A DNA stretch of 59,913 nt from an uncultured Pelagibacteraceae bacterium (GTDB lineage: Bacteria > Pseudomonadota > Alphaproteobacteria > Pelagibacterales > Pelagibacteraceae). Positions 24,205 to 33,855 of this stretch are shown piece after piece; position 1 is the stretch's first letter, and each line of letters begins with the position of its first letter. The stretch is from the NCBI GenBank assembly GCA_902574685.1, contig CACGOO010000007.1, forward strand, positions 1 through 59,913, in the 5' to 3' direction. The notes below the pieces were generated by a model. That model ran no database searches. It was not told the DNA's origin and worked only from the letters and a program-made list of their open reading frames with translations. The translations under genes were made by a program, and so were the position numbers.

Positions 24205-25931
24205 ATATATTTGAGGAATACTTAAATAAAATTTTAAATAAAATTAAATTAGCAAGTGAAGAAAAGCTAATTTTATTACCTGAAAGTTTATCTGGTATAA
24301 ATGTAGATATACCTCCTAAAAAATTTAATTGTGATCTATCAACTAATGTTGCAATGGTTTTATCTAAAACAAATAATGAACCTCCAATTAAAATTGCTGA
24401 AAAATTGAAAGATATTATTTTTAAAGAAGATAATAATATTGAGAAGATAGAAATAGCAAAACCTGGATTTATAAATATTATTTTAAAAAAAGAGTTTTGG
24501 ACTTCATTTCTTTTAAATATAAATAATCTTAATAATTTTGGCGCAGCACTTAATGGCTCTAAAAAGAAACATTTAATTGAATTCGTGTCTGCAAATCCTA
24601 CTGGACCATTACATGTCGGTCATTGTAGAGGTGCTATTCTAGGTGATGTTATCTCTAATTTGTTAAAATTTAACAATCAAGAAGTTGTAAAAGAATATTA
24701 TGTAAATGATCATGGTAATCAAATTTTACATTTTACTAGATCTGTATATTTGAGAATAAAAGAAAAAATAGATAATCAAACCTTTCCACTAAATGAGGAT
24801 GATTTATATCCAGGAGAATACATCAAAGATATAGCCCAACATATTATAGATAATAATAAAGATTTACAATTTGATGATTATGAAAAAATTAAGTTAACAC
24901 TTACTAAACTAGCAATTACAGAGTCACTTAAACTCATTAAGACTAATTTAAATAATTTGGGAATTATTCATGATAATTTTGCGAGTGAGACTGAAATAGT
25001 TGAAAATAAAGAGGTTGATAAGGTTATTGAGAAACTTAAAAAAGATAAATTTGTATATATAGGAAAAATCAAAGCTCCCGAAGGAGAAGACACAACTAAT
25101 TGGGTAGAAAGAGATCAATTACTTTTTAGATCAACAGATTTTGGGGATGATAAAGATAGGGCATTACAAAAATCTGACAACACATGGACTTATTTTGCTG
25201 GAGATGTTGCGTATCATAATACAAAACTAAATAGAAACTTTGATAAATTAATAAATATTTTAGGAGCGGATCATGCAGGTTATATAAAAAGAATTACATC
25301 TGTTGTTGAAGCATTATCTGGAGAAAAAAATAAATTAATTTGTAAAGTAAGCCAACTTGTTAAGCTAATAAAAGATGGCAAACCTTTTAAAATGTCTAAA
25401 AGAAAAGGCGATTACATCACTGTTGAAGATTTAATTTCTGAAGTAGGAAAAGATGCAACAAGATTTATTATGCTCAGTAGAAGCAATGATGCTGAATTAG
25501 ATTTTGATTTTACAAAAGTAAAAGAAAAATCTAAAGACAATCCGCTTTATTATGTTCAATATTGTTATGCTAGAATTTCATCGGTTTTTAGAAATATAAA
25601 TAAAAATATTGATGACAAGATTGATAATGAAAATAATAATATGCAATTTAATAATGAAGAAATTGAAATTTTTAAAAAAATATCTGAATGGCCTAAATGT
25701 GTAGAAATTTCCACTAAAAAACTAGAACCTCATAGGATCCCTGTATATTTATATGAGTTATCATCACAGTTTCATTCCTATTGGAATATGGGAAAAGATG
25801 ATGTTGAAAAAAGATTTATCAATGATGATAAAACAATAAACATAGAAAAATTAATATTTTTAAAAACTATTGCAAAAACAATTAAAACTGGAATGGATAT
25901 TATAGGTGTTGATACACCTGAAAAAATGTAA
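24201..25931 (+). CDS. argS: Arginyl-tRNA synthetase
   Basis: This class I synthetase of 576 residues has the HIGH-type motif in NPTGPLHVGHCRG (residues 138-141) and the KMSKRKG loop near residue 395, with the N-terminal Add-1 domain and the C-terminal anticodon-binding helices (PLYYVQYCYARISS onward). It charges tRNA-Arg in the cytosol. It overlaps dgt by four bases and the next small membrane protein by one base. Length is normal for the family. Confidence 0.95.
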   Translation: MNIFEEYLNKILNKIKLASEEKLILLPESLSGINVDIPPKKFNCDLSTNVAMVLSKTNNEPPIKIAEKLKDIIFKEDNNIEKIEIAKPGFINIILKKEFWTSFLLNINNLNNFGAALNGSKKKHLIEFVSANPTGPLHVGHCRGAILGDVISNLLKFNNQEVVKEYYVNDHGNQILHFTRSVYLRIKEKIDNQTFPLNEDDLYPGEYIKDIAQHIIDNNKDLQFDDYEKIKLTLTKLAITESLKLIKTNLNNLGIIHDNFASETEIVENKEVDKVIEKLKKDKFVYIGKIKAPEGEDTTNWVERDQLLFRSTDFGDDKDRALQKSDNTWTYFAGDVAYHNTKLNRNFDKLINILGADHAGYIKRITSVVEALSGEKNKLICKVSQLVKLIKDGKPFKMSKRKGDYITVEDLISEVGKDATRFIMLSRSNDAELDFDFTKVKEKSKDNPLYYVQYCYARISSVFRNINKNIDDKIDNENNNMQFNNEEIEIFKKISEWPKCVEISTKKLEPHRIPVYLYELSSQFHSYWNMGKDDVEKRFINDDKTINIEKLIFLKTIAKTIKTGMDIIGVDTPEKM

Positions 25932-26188
25932 TGCTAAAAGAGCTCAAATATCTATTTTATTTAATAATTATATTTTTCTTTCTATTCTTTACTCTAAGAT
26001 ATTATTTTTCAGACGACAATTTCAAGAAATCATATAGAGCAGTTTCAAGTATTGATGAAAAAATCTCATCTAACGAAAATAATTTATTTATTCTTAAAAA
26101 TGACACGGACAACATTATTGAATATGTAGAATACAAAAATAAAAACACAAAAAAATATTCTTTTTGGGAATTGTTATATAATGATTAA
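25931..26188 (+). CDS. Short single-pass membrane protein at the FtsN/SPOR position
   Basis: The 85-residue product has one N-terminal membrane helix (about 5-25) with the larger part outside the cytoplasm, rich in Asn, Lys and Asp. In many alphaproteobacteria the slot between argS and nagZ holds a longer SPOR-domain protein of the FtsN type. Here there is room only for the membrane anchor and about 60 residues, and no SPOR fold is visible. It overlaps argS by 1 nt and nagZ by 8 nt, so it is clearly a translated operon member. It may be a reduced cell-division protein; homology to FtsN is inferred from position only. Confidence 0.65.
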   Translation: MLKELKYLFYLIIIFFFLFFTLRYYFSDDNFKKSYRAVSSIDEKISSNENNLFILKNDTDNIIEYVEYKNKNTKKYSFWELLYND

Positions 26189-27131
26189 AAAAACTAGAGC
26201 TTTTATATGTGGCATTAGTGGACATAATTTAAAAAAAAGTGAAGTAATTTTTTTAAAAAAATATAAGCCATGGGGAATAATCCTTTTTTCAAGAAATATA
26301 AAATCAATCAATCAAGTTCAAAAATTAACTGGTTCGATTAAAAAAATATTTAAAAACTCTAACTATCCAATTCTAATTGATGAAGAAGGTGGAAGAGTAA
26401 GTAGATTAAGAAAATTCATAGATAATTCCATTTTTAGTGCAAAATATTTTGGTGATTTATATTCAAAAGATAGAAAAAAATTTGATATTTATTTCAATGT
26501 TTATGTTAAGCAAATATCCTATTTGTTAAGACTTATTGGTATTAATATTAATACAGTTCCCGTATTGGATTTAAGACGAAATAAGTCTCATAAAATTATA
26601 GGTGATCGATCCTATTCAAATGATAAAAAAACTCTGTCTAAAATTGGCGATATATCTATCGAAAAATTTCACGAAAATAGGGTTGGCACAGTAATTAAAC
26701 ATCTTCCAGGTCATGGTTTAGCTAAAGTTGATAGTCATTATAAATTACCAGTTATAGACAAAGATCTAAAGTATCTTAAAAAATATGATTTTTTTCCATT
26801 TACCAAAAAAAAATCTGTTTTAGGTATGACCGGTCACTTGTTGTTTAAGAAACTTGATCCGATAAATAACGTTTCACATTCTAAAAAAATCATAAAAATG
26901 ATTAGAAGAGAAATATCATTCAAGGGAATATTAATGTCAGATGATATTTCTATGGGTGCTCTTAAAGGTAATTTAAAAAATAACGTTATTAAATCTTTTC
27001 GTGCAGGTTGTAATTTGGTTCTTCATTGCAATGGAAAAATTAGAGAAATGAATATAGTAGGTCAAAATTCACCTTATATCGATGATTTTATTGTAAAAAA
27101 AACTTCTAAATTAATTCAAATAATAAGTTAA
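26181..27131 (+). CDS. nagZ: Beta-N-acetylhexosaminidase NagZ (GH3)
   Basis: The 316-residue glycoside hydrolase family 3 enzyme has LIDEEGGRVSRL (residues 65-76), KHLPGHG (173-179), the DSH motif (184-186) whose His is the unusual general acid, and the nucleophile Asp in LMSDDISMGAL (about 251-261). It releases N-acetylglucosamine from anhydromuropeptides in the cytosol during peptidoglycan recycling. It overlaps the small membrane protein by 8 nt and lies 10 bp before scpA, the usual alphaproteobacterial order. Confidence 0.92.
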   Translation: MIKKTRAFICGISGHNLKKSEVIFLKKYKPWGIILFSRNIKSINQVQKLTGSIKKIFKNSNYPILIDEEGGRVSRLRKFIDNSIFSAKYFGDLYSKDRKKFDIYFNVYVKQISYLLRLIGININTVPVLDLRRNKSHKIIGDRSYSNDKKTLSKIGDISIEKFHENRVGTVIKHLPGHGLAKVDSHYKLPVIDKDLKYLKKYDFFPFTKKKSVLGMTGHLLFKKLDPINNVSHSKKIIKMIRREISFKGILMSDDISMGALKGNLKNNVIKSFRAGCNLVLHCNGKIREMNIVGQNSPYIDDFIVKKTSKLIQIIS

Positions 27132-27141
27132 ATTTAAATTC

Positions 27142-27873
27142 ATGAGCGATTCTTTAGAATTTAATGTTGATCTTAGTAATTACTCTGGATCATTAGAAAT
27201 ACTTTTAGATTTAGCAAAATCACAAAAAGTTGATTTGGAAAATATATCAATCACTAAATTAGCAGATCAATTTCATGATTTTATAACCAAGACCGAAAAT
27301 TTAAATTTAGAAATAGCCTCAGAATATTTGCTAATGGCTACCTGGTTAACTTATCTTAAATCTAAACTACTATTACCAGAAACAGAAGAAGAAGAATTTA
27401 AAGCTCTTGAAGTAGCAGAGAAATTAAAGCTCCAACTTAAAAAACTGGAATTAATAAGATTATTGTCTTCTCAGATGTTGAGCAGAAAAAGATTAGGCAA
27501 AGATATTTTTATGAGAGGTTCAAAAAGTGGAATGAGATCAATTTATAATTCTCAATATTCATTAACATTGTTTGAATTATTAAAAACGTATTCAAATATC
27601 GTAATGACAAAAGATTTTCAGAGAATGAATATTCCGAAACTCCCAGTATTTACTACTGAAGAAGGTATTAAAGTTATAAAAGAGTTTTACAATAATTTAA
27701 ATGATTGGAAAAATATGATTGATCTAATACCAAAAAATTTTAGAAATTCTAAAACTTTAAGTAAGACAGGCAATGCAGGAATTTTTGCTGGATCCTTAGA
27801 GCTTGCAAAAGAAGGCAATATATCTATTAAACAAGATAATTTATTTGAGGACATATATATTAAAAAAATCTAA
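27142..27873 (+). CDS. scpA: Segregation and condensation protein A
   Basis: The 243-residue kleisin begins SGSLEILLDLAKSQKVDLENISI, the ScpA N-terminal motif, then ASEYLLMATWLTYLKSKLLLPE, and ends in a short winged-helix region that would bind the SMC head. It bridges SMC and ScpB in the chromosome condensin complex. The stop codon overlaps the scpB ATG by one base. Length is normal. Confidence 0.93.
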   Translation: MSDSLEFNVDLSNYSGSLEILLDLAKSQKVDLENISITKLADQFHDFITKTENLNLEIASEYLLMATWLTYLKSKLLLPETEEEEFKALEVAEKLKLQLKKLELIRLLSSQMLSRKRLGKDIFMRGSKSGMRSIYNSQYSLTLFELLKTYSNIVMTKDFQRMNIPKLPVFTTEEGIKVIKEFYNNLNDWKNMIDLIPKNFRNSKTLSKTGNAGIFAGSLELAKEGNISIKQDNLFEDIYIKKI

Positions 27874-28565
27874 TGAATAAATTAAAAAAAAATAATGTTG
27901 TATCATTTCCATCTAAATTAAGTGATGTTGATAAAGAAATAGAAGCTATTGTTTTTGCAGCTGCAGAGCCTTTAAATATTGAAACTATTGAAAATAAAAT
28001 TTCAAAAAAGACAGATGTTGAAAAATCTTTACTAAAACTTCAGAATTTTTATTCTGATCGTGGAATAAATTTAGTCTGTATATCCAATAAGTGGTCTTTT
28101 AGAACTTCACCAAATTTATCTTCATTAATGTCTCAACAAAAAACTGTTGAAAAAAAATTATCAAAGGCTGCGATAGAAACACTTGCAATTATTGTTTATC
28201 ATCAACCAGTCACTAGAGCTGAAATAGAAGAAATTCGTGGAGTTGCTTTCGGGAATAACACACTTGAGATATTGATGGAATTGAACTGGGTTAGACCTCA
28301 AGGTCGAAAAGATGCCCCTGGTAAACCTATTCAATATGGAACAACAGATGACTTTTTAAGTCATTTCAATCTTCAAAAATTGTCAGACCTTCCAACAGTA
28401 GATGAATTAGGTACCGCAGGTCTTATTGATACATCTAGTGTAGATGCATCTATATTTGGAACAGGCAAATTCTATAAAGAAAAACAAGAGGATAAAAAGG
28501 AAAATATATACTCTGATATAGATGAGATGCTTAATAGCACTCTTAATACCGATAACGATAAATAA
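27873..28565 (+). CDS. scpB: Segregation and condensation protein B
   Basis: The 230-residue protein has two winged helices: EIEAIVFAAAEPLNIETIE opens the first and KAAIETLAIIVYHQPVTRAEIEEIRGV the second, with the PGKPIQYGTTDDFLSHF end typical of ScpB. It binds ScpA and regulates the SMC ATPase. The last 40 residues are charged and probably unstructured. It is coupled to scpA by a one-base overlap and followed 42 bp later by tatA. Confidence 0.93.
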   Translation: MNKLKKNNVVSFPSKLSDVDKEIEAIVFAAAEPLNIETIENKISKKTDVEKSLLKLQNFYSDRGINLVCISNKWSFRTSPNLSSLMSQQKTVEKKLSKAAIETLAIIVYHQPVTRAEIEEIRGVAFGNNTLEILMELNWVRPQGRKDAPGKPIQYGTTDDFLSHFNLQKLSDLPTVDELGTAGLIDTSSVDASIFGTGKFYKEKQEDKKENIYSDIDEMLNSTLNTDNDK

Positions 28566-28607
28566 AAAAATAGTTTTAAAACTAAAATTATAAGGTTATA
28601 AGTAATT

Positions 28608-28805
28608 ATGAGTATAGGATTTTGGCAAATTGCAATTGTAGTAATTTTAGTAGTATTACTTTTTGGTAGAGGTAAAATTTCTAGTCTTATGGGTGATGTT
28701 GCTAAAGGAATTAAAAGTTTTAAAAAAGGTATGGCTACAGATGCTACAGACGATAGCCAACCAAAAAATATATCTGAAAATCAAGACTCAGACAAAAAAG
28801 AGTAA
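28608..28805 (+). CDS. tatA: Twin-arginine translocase subunit TatA
   Basis: This 65-residue protein has a short N-terminal membrane helix (about 5-20), the hinge [24 protein letters not shown] forming the amphipathic helix, and a charged tail. TatA assembles the pore for export of folded proteins. It lies three bases before tatB, and AAGG in the short leader may serve as the ribosome-binding site. Confidence 0.93.
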   Translation: MSIGFWQIAIVVILVVLLFGRGKISSLMGDVAKGIKSFKKGMATDATDDSQPKNISENQDSDKKE

Positions 28806-28808
28806 TCA

Positions 28809-29045
28809 ATGCCACAGATCGGCTGGTTTGAAATATTAATAATAGTATCTATTGCAATAATAGTTGTAGGACCAAAAGACTTTCCTGTAATGTTAAAAAA
28901 AGTTGGATCATGGATAGGTTCAGCAAAAAGATATTTTTCGGATGTTCAAAATCAAGTTACAGAAATAACAGATGTTTCTATTAAAGAAGAATTAAAAAAA
29001 AATACTGAAATCATGAAAGAGGATAAACCTAAAGATGACAGCTAA
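28809..29045 (+). CDS. tatB: Twin-arginine translocase subunit TatB
   Basis: The 78-residue protein has the TatB pattern IGWFEILIIVSIAIIVVGPKDFP with the conserved Glu in the membrane helix and the GPK-P hinge, then an amphipathic helix. It works with TatC as the receptor for twin-arginine signal peptides. It is very short beside E. coli TatB (171 residues), which fits the reduced genome. It overlaps tatC by 11 nt. Confidence 0.92.
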   Translation: MPQIGWFEILIIVSIAIIVVGPKDFPVMLKKVGSWIGSAKRYFSDVQNQVTEITDVSIKEELKKNTEIMKEDKPKDDS

Positions 29046-29808
29046 AAAAAAAGAAACAGGTTTTATAAGTCATCTTACTGAATTAAGACAAAGACTAATA
29101 AATTCATTTATCTTCTTAGCAGTATTATTTGTAGTTTGTTACTATTTTTCTGAATACATATATGGATTTTTAGTTGAACCTTACGCTAATGCTGTAAAGG
29201 ATGATAATGTCGATAGAAGATTAATTTTTACCGCTCTTCAAGAAACATTTTTAACATATCTTAAAGTTTCTTTTTTTGCAGCTTTCTTTGTGACCAGCCC
29301 ATATATCCTTATTCAAATTTGGAAATTTATTGCACCAGGATTATACACTCACGAAAAGAAAGCAATTATGCCTTACTTAGTAATTACACCAATACTTTTT
29401 TTATTAGGAGGTATGCTTGTTTATTATCTAATTATGCCACTAGCATTTAAATTCTTTTTATCATTTGAAAGTGCAGGACTTGGAACTAGCTTACCAATTC
29501 AATTAGAAGCTAAAGTAAACGAATATTTATCTCTTGTGATGAAGTTAATATTTGCATTTGGATTAAGTTTTCAGCTACCAGTTGTATTAAGTTTGCTTGC
29601 AAGAATAGGAGTTGTAAATTCAACTTATTTAAGAGAAAGAAGAAAATATTTCGTTGTAATAATATTTGCTGCTGCTGCAATATTAACTCCACCAGATCCA
29701 ATCACGCAAATAGGTTTAGCAATACCTTTGTTAATTTTATATGAATTATCAATTTTTTCTGTAAATATTATCGAAAAGAAAGCTCAAGAGAGAAATGCAC
29801 AATATTAA
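29035..29808 (+). CDS. tatC: Twin-arginine translocase subunit TatC
   Basis: The 257-residue protein has six membrane helices and the diagnostic HLTELRQRLINS at the N-terminus, with the conserved Pro-rich FVTSPYILIQIWKFIAPGL loop and FGLSFQLPVVL. It recognises the twin-arginine signal peptide. The gene overlaps tatB by 11 nt and serS by 14 nt, keeping the alphaproteobacterial tatABC-serS order. Confidence 0.95.
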   Translation: MTAKKKETGFISHLTELRQRLINSFIFLAVLFVVCYYFSEYIYGFLVEPYANAVKDDNVDRRLIFTALQETFLTYLKVSFFAAFFVTSPYILIQIWKFIAPGLYTHEKKAIMPYLVITPILFLLGGMLVYYLIMPLAFKFFLSFESAGLGTSLPIQLEAKVNEYLSLVMKLIFAFGLSFQLPVVLSLLARIGVVNSTYLRERRKYFVVIIFAAAAILTPPDPITQIGLAIPLLILYELSIFSVNIIEKKAQERNAQY

Positions 29809-31054
29809 AGATATTAGAAAAGATATCGATAATTTTAAAAATACAATTAAAAATCGAAACGTTGATGTAGACTTTGATCAAATACTAAATCTTGATGAAG
29901 AAAATAGAAAATTAATTCAAGAAAAAGAAAAATTAGAAATGGAAAAAAAATCTATTTCTAAGTCTAAAGACGAAACCCTTTTTGAAAAGTCTAAAGAAAT
30001 TTCAAATAAAATAGATGATTTAAGTAAAAATCAAAAAAATGTTAAAGACCAACTTGATCAGATATTAAGTAATATTCCTAATTTACCATTGAATGATGTC
30101 CCCGTAGGTAAGGATGAAAATAGCAATAAAGAGGTTGTAAAATCTGGTGAAATTAAAGAAATGAGTTTTAAACCAAAATCTCATTATGAAATTGGTGAAA
30201 AACTGAATATGTTAGATTTTGATTTAGCAACAAAAACAACTGGATCAAGATTTGTTTTTGTTAAAGACAAATTAGCATCATTAGAAAGAGCAATTTCTAA
30301 TTTTATGATTGATACACATGTCAATAATAATGGCTATACTGAAATCTCTCCACCTTTAATGGCAACAGACAACACTATGTTTGGAACTGGCCAATTGCCC
30401 AAATTTGAAAATGATCAATTCGAAATTAAGTTTGATGATAAAAATGATAGAAAGTTTTTAATTCCTACTGCTGAAGTAATATTAACTAATATGGTTAAAA
30501 ATCAGATATTAAATTTAAAATCATTGCCAATGAGATTAGTTGCATCAACACCTTGTTTTAGAAAAGAAGCAGGAAGTTATGGTAAAGATACCAAGGGCAT
30601 GATTAGACAACATCAATTTTATAAAGTTGAATTAGTCAGTATTGTAGAAAATAATAAATGCATTGAGGAACTAGAGAGAATGACTAATTGTGCAACTAAA
30701 ATTTTAGATGATTTACAATTACCTTACAGAAAAATTATTTTAAGCACTGGTGATATGGGTTTTAGTGCAGAAAAAACATATGACATAGAGGTTTGGCTTC
30801 CATCTGAAAATAAATATAGAGAAATATCAAGCTGTTCTTCATGTGGAACATTTCAAGCTAAAAGAATGAAAACCAGATATAAAAATAATAATAACGAAAA
30901 TGAATTTGTTGGTACTTTAAATGGGAGTGGACTTGCCGTTGGTAGAACTTTAATTGCGATATTAGAAAATTATCAAACTGAGGATGGTTCAATAATTATT
31001 CCTGAAAAACTAAGACCATATATGAACAATATGGAGAAAATAGGTATCAATTAG
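29795..31054 (+). CDS. serS: Seryl-tRNA synthetase
   Basis: This class II synthetase of 419 residues starts with a long two-helix coiled-coil arm (about residues 1-105), which contacts the variable arm of tRNA-Ser. The catalytic domain follows with TGSRFVFVK, motif 2 TPCFRKEAGSYGKDTKGMIR-like sequence near 255-275 and motif 3 GSGLAVGRTLIAILENYQ. It overlaps tatC by 14 nt. A matching tRNA-Ser gene (TGA anticodon) is present at 46663-46752. Confidence 0.95.
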   Translation: MHNIKDIRKDIDNFKNTIKNRNVDVDFDQILNLDEENRKLIQEKEKLEMEKKSISKSKDETLFEKSKEISNKIDDLSKNQKNVKDQLDQILSNIPNLPLNDVPVGKDENSNKEVVKSGEIKEMSFKPKSHYEIGEKLNMLDFDLATKTTGSRFVFVKDKLASLERAISNFMIDTHVNNNGYTEISPPLMATDNTMFGTGQLPKFENDQFEIKFDDKNDRKFLIPTAEVILTNMVKNQILNLKSLPMRLVASTPCFRKEAGSYGKDTKGMIRQHQFYKVELVSIVENNKCIEELERMTNCATKILDDLQLPYRKIILSTGDMGFSAEKTYDIEVWLPSENKYREISSCSSCGTFQAKRMKTRYKNNNNENEFVGTLNGSGLAVGRTLIAILENYQTEDGSIIIPEKLRPYMNNMEKIGIN

Positions 31055-31111
31055 GAGTTGTCTTCTAAAAGTATATAGTATAAATAATCGTTAACTTTTT
31101 AAGGACTTAAC

Positions 31112-31396
31112 ATGGACGCAGGAATTGGACAATTTATACCCCTAATTTTAATATTCGTAATATTTTACTTTTTCTTAATTAGACCCCAGCAAAAGAAAGT
31201 TAAAGAACATAAGGCTATGGTTGAAGCTTTAAAGCGTGGAGATAAAGTTATTACTTCTGGAGGTATCGTTGGCACTGTAGAACGAGTTATCGATAATGAA
31301 AAAGTAGAAGTTATGATAGCTGATAATGTTAAAGTTGAAATTGTTCGAGCTACAGGAATACAAGGACTAATTACTAAAGCTGAACCAAAAAAATAA
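31112..31396 (+). CDS. yajC: Preprotein translocase subunit YajC
   Basis: The 94-residue protein has one membrane helix (about 7-23) followed by the family signature FLIRPQQKKVKEHKAMVEALKRGDKV and GGIVGTVERV. YajC associates with SecDF at the Sec translocon. AAGGA precedes the ATG and the gene is 12 bp upstream of secD, forming the usual yajC-secD-secF operon. Confidence 0.93.
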   Translation: MDAGIGQFIPLILIFVIFYFFLIRPQQKKVKEHKAMVEALKRGDKVITSGGIVGTVERVIDNEKVEVMIADNVKVEIVRATGIQGLITKAEPKK

Positions 31397-31408
31397 TAAC
31401 TTCCTAAA

Positions 31409-32962
31409 GTGTTATATTTTTCTAAATTAAGAGTTTTTAGTGTTTTAATTTTTACACTTATTATTTCATATTTTACTATTTCCAACTTTACAAAAGTTGA
31501 TGATGAATTTTTCTCAAAAAATATAAAATTAGGATTAGATCTACAGGGTGGCTCTTATTTATTATTAGAAATAGATAACGAACCAGTCATTACTCAAAGA
31601 TTGCAAAGCAAAGTCTTAGAGTTTAAAAAATTTTTCAAAGATAAAGATATTAAGGTTAGAAATTTTGTAATTGAGAATAAGTCAATTATATTTGATGTTG
31701 AAAATTCTAAAATTGAGGAAGTTAAATCTCTGTTAGATGATGATAAAAGCGAGATAAATCCATATTTTCAACAATACAAATCGCATCAATTTAACATTGA
31801 AAACATGGATACATCATTCAAATTAGAATTTTCTGACTATGGATTGGTATTGTTAAAAAATTCTTCATTAGATCAAGCAATTGAAATTGTAAGAAGAAGA
31901 GTTGATGAAGTAGGTACTAATGAGCCAAATATTTTAAAAAGAGGTAATGATCGAATTCTTGTTGAGTTACCAGGACTAGATGATCCTGGTAGAATTAAAT
32001 CTTTATTAGGTAAAACTGCAAACTTAACATTCCAATTTATATCCAGTAGTTCTGAAGAATCATTTGGAACAGTAAAACTTTCTTTTGAGGATGGCTCTAG
32101 TGAAGCCATTGTTAGTAAACGAATTGTTTTAAGTGGTGATAATCTTATGGATGCCAAGCCAACTATGAATAATCAAACTAATGAGACAGTTGTTTCATTT
32201 AGTTTAGATAGAGTAGGAGCAAAAAAGTTTGGTAAGGCGACTTCAAATGGTGTTGGAAAAAGGTTGGCAATTGTTTTGGATGGAAAAATTATTAGCGCTC
32301 CTGAAGTCAGAGAACCAATTATTGGAGGAAATGGACAGATATCTGGTAATTTCACCTTTCAATCAGCAACAGATTTAGCTTTACTTTTAAGATCAGGTGC
32401 TTTGCCGGCTCCACTTAATATTATCGAAGAAAGAACTGTAGGTCCTGACCTTGGAAAAGACTCAATTAATGCAGGAATTATGTCATTGATAATAGGATTT
32501 ATCTTAGTCGTTGCCTTTATGTTTTATAAATATAGATTTTTTGGCTTAATTGCTAACTTAGCCTTAATTTCTAATTTATTTTTATTAGTCGGTATTCTAA
32601 CATTATTTGAAGCAACTCTTACACTCCCTGGTATTGCAGGTATTATTTTAACAGTAGGTATGGCTGTTGATGCAAATGTTTTAATTTTTGAGAGAATTAA
32701 AGAAGAATTAAAAAGTGAAAATAATTCAATTGTAGCATTCGATTCTGGTTATACAAAATCACGAACAACAATTTTAGATGCCAATATTACAACTTTAATC
32801 GCTGCAGTAATCCTATTTTTTATGGGCTCAGGTCCAATTAAAGGATTTTCTATAACACTTGGAGTTGGAATACTTACAACACTATTCTCAGTATATTTCA
32901 TTGCTCGTTTGATTACTGCTTATTATGTCATCAAAAATAAACATAAGGAAAAACTAATATAA
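31409..32962 (+). CDS. secD: Protein-export membrane protein SecD
   Basis: The 517-residue RND-type protein has the GLDLQGGSYLLLEID motif after its first membrane helix, a large periplasmic region with RRVDEVGTNEP and LLGKTANLTFQF, and five C-terminal helices with AGIILTVGMAVDANVLIFERIKEE, which holds the proton-relay Asp. It pulls translocating proteins into the periplasm with SecF. It starts with GTG at 31409, the only start upstream of the first membrane segment. The secF ATG overlaps its stop by one base. Confidence 0.94.
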   Translation: MLYFSKLRVFSVLIFTLIISYFTISNFTKVDDEFFSKNIKLGLDLQGGSYLLLEIDNEPVITQRLQSKVLEFKKFFKDKDIKVRNFVIENKSIIFDVENSKIEEVKSLLDDDKSEINPYFQQYKSHQFNIENMDTSFKLEFSDYGLVLLKNSSLDQAIEIVRRRVDEVGTNEPNILKRGNDRILVELPGLDDPGRIKSLLGKTANLTFQFISSSSEESFGTVKLSFEDGSSEAIVSKRIVLSGDNLMDAKPTMNNQTNETVVSFSLDRVGAKKFGKATSNGVGKRLAIVLDGKIISAPEVREPIIGGNGQISGNFTFQSATDLALLLRSGALPAPLNIIEERTVGPDLGKDSINAGIMSLIIGFILVVAFMFYKYRFFGLIANLALISNLFLLVGILTLFEATLTLPGIAGIILTVGMAVDANVLIFERIKEELKSENNSIVAFDSGYTKSRTTILDANITTLIAAVILFFMGSGPIKGFSITLGVGILTTLFSVYFIARLITAYYVIKNKHKEKLI

Positions 32963-33855
32963 TGAAAACAATCTATTTTAATAAGTTTTATAAAAGTTTT
33001 AATATACTCTCAGGTATATTAATTATTGCTTCCTTAGTTTTTTTAGTTTTTAAAGGATTGAATTTTGGTGTTGATTTTAAAGGGGGTACTTTAATAGAGC
33101 TAAGAACTGACAAATCTTCTGCTAATATCACAAAAATAAGAGATAGTTTTAATCAAATGAATCTTGGTGATGTTTCAGTGAAAAATTTTGGTAATGAAAC
33201 AGATTTTGTAGTTAAATTTGAAAAACAAAATTCAAATGACCCACAATTTATAGAAGAGATAAAAACTAAGCTATCAAATTCGATAGGTACGGTTGATTTT
33301 AGAAGAGTAGAAAATGTTGGGCCAAAAGTTAGTGCAGAACTTCTGAGATCAGGTGTAATAGCGATAGCTTTATCTTTGGCAGCTATGCTTTTATATATAT
33401 GGATCAGATTTGAGTGGCAATTTAGTCTTGGAGCTATTTTAGCTTTATTTCATGACGTCATAATTACATTAGGAGTATTTTCTGTATTTTCATTAGAAAT
33501 CAATCTTTCTATCGTTGCAGCTGTTTTAACAATAGTTGGATATTCAATGAATGATACAGTTGTAATATTCGATAGAGTTAGAGAAAATTTGCGTAAATAT
33601 GCAGATGTTAAAATATTTGAGCTAACAAATATCTCAATAAATGAAACTTTATCCCGAACAATAATAACCTCAGTTACTACATTGTTGGCACTTTTATCTA
33701 TATTTATTTTTGGTGGAGAAATATTAAAAGGATTTTCGTTGGCAATGATATTAGGAGTAATTTTTGGAACTTATTCATCTATTTATATTGCAAACCCAGT
33801 ATTAGTCTCTTTAAAAGTTAGCCAAAGAACGATTGTTAAGGAAGAAAAAGAATAA
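32962..33855 (+). CDS. secF: Protein-export membrane protein SecF
   Basis: The 297-residue partner of SecD has GLNFGVDFKGGTLIELRT after the first helix and VLTIVGYSMNDTVVIFDRVREN, the conserved Asp-containing helix of the proton path, then FSLAMILGVIFGTYSSIYIA. It completes the yajC-secD-secF operon. Its stop directly abuts the stop of the convergent PuuD-like gene with no base between. Confidence 0.95.
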   Translation: MKTIYFNKFYKSFNILSGILIIASLVFLVFKGLNFGVDFKGGTLIELRTDKSSANITKIRDSFNQMNLGDVSVKNFGNETDFVVKFEKQNSNDPQFIEEIKTKLSNSIGTVDFRRVENVGPKVSAELLRSGVIAIALSLAAMLLYIWIRFEWQFSLGAILALFHDVIITLGVFSVFSLEINLSIVAAVLTIVGYSMNDTVVIFDRVRENLRKYADVKIFELTNISINETLSRTIITSVTTLLALLSIFIFGGEILKGFSLAMILGVIFGTYSSIYIANPVLVSLKVSQRTIVKEEKE

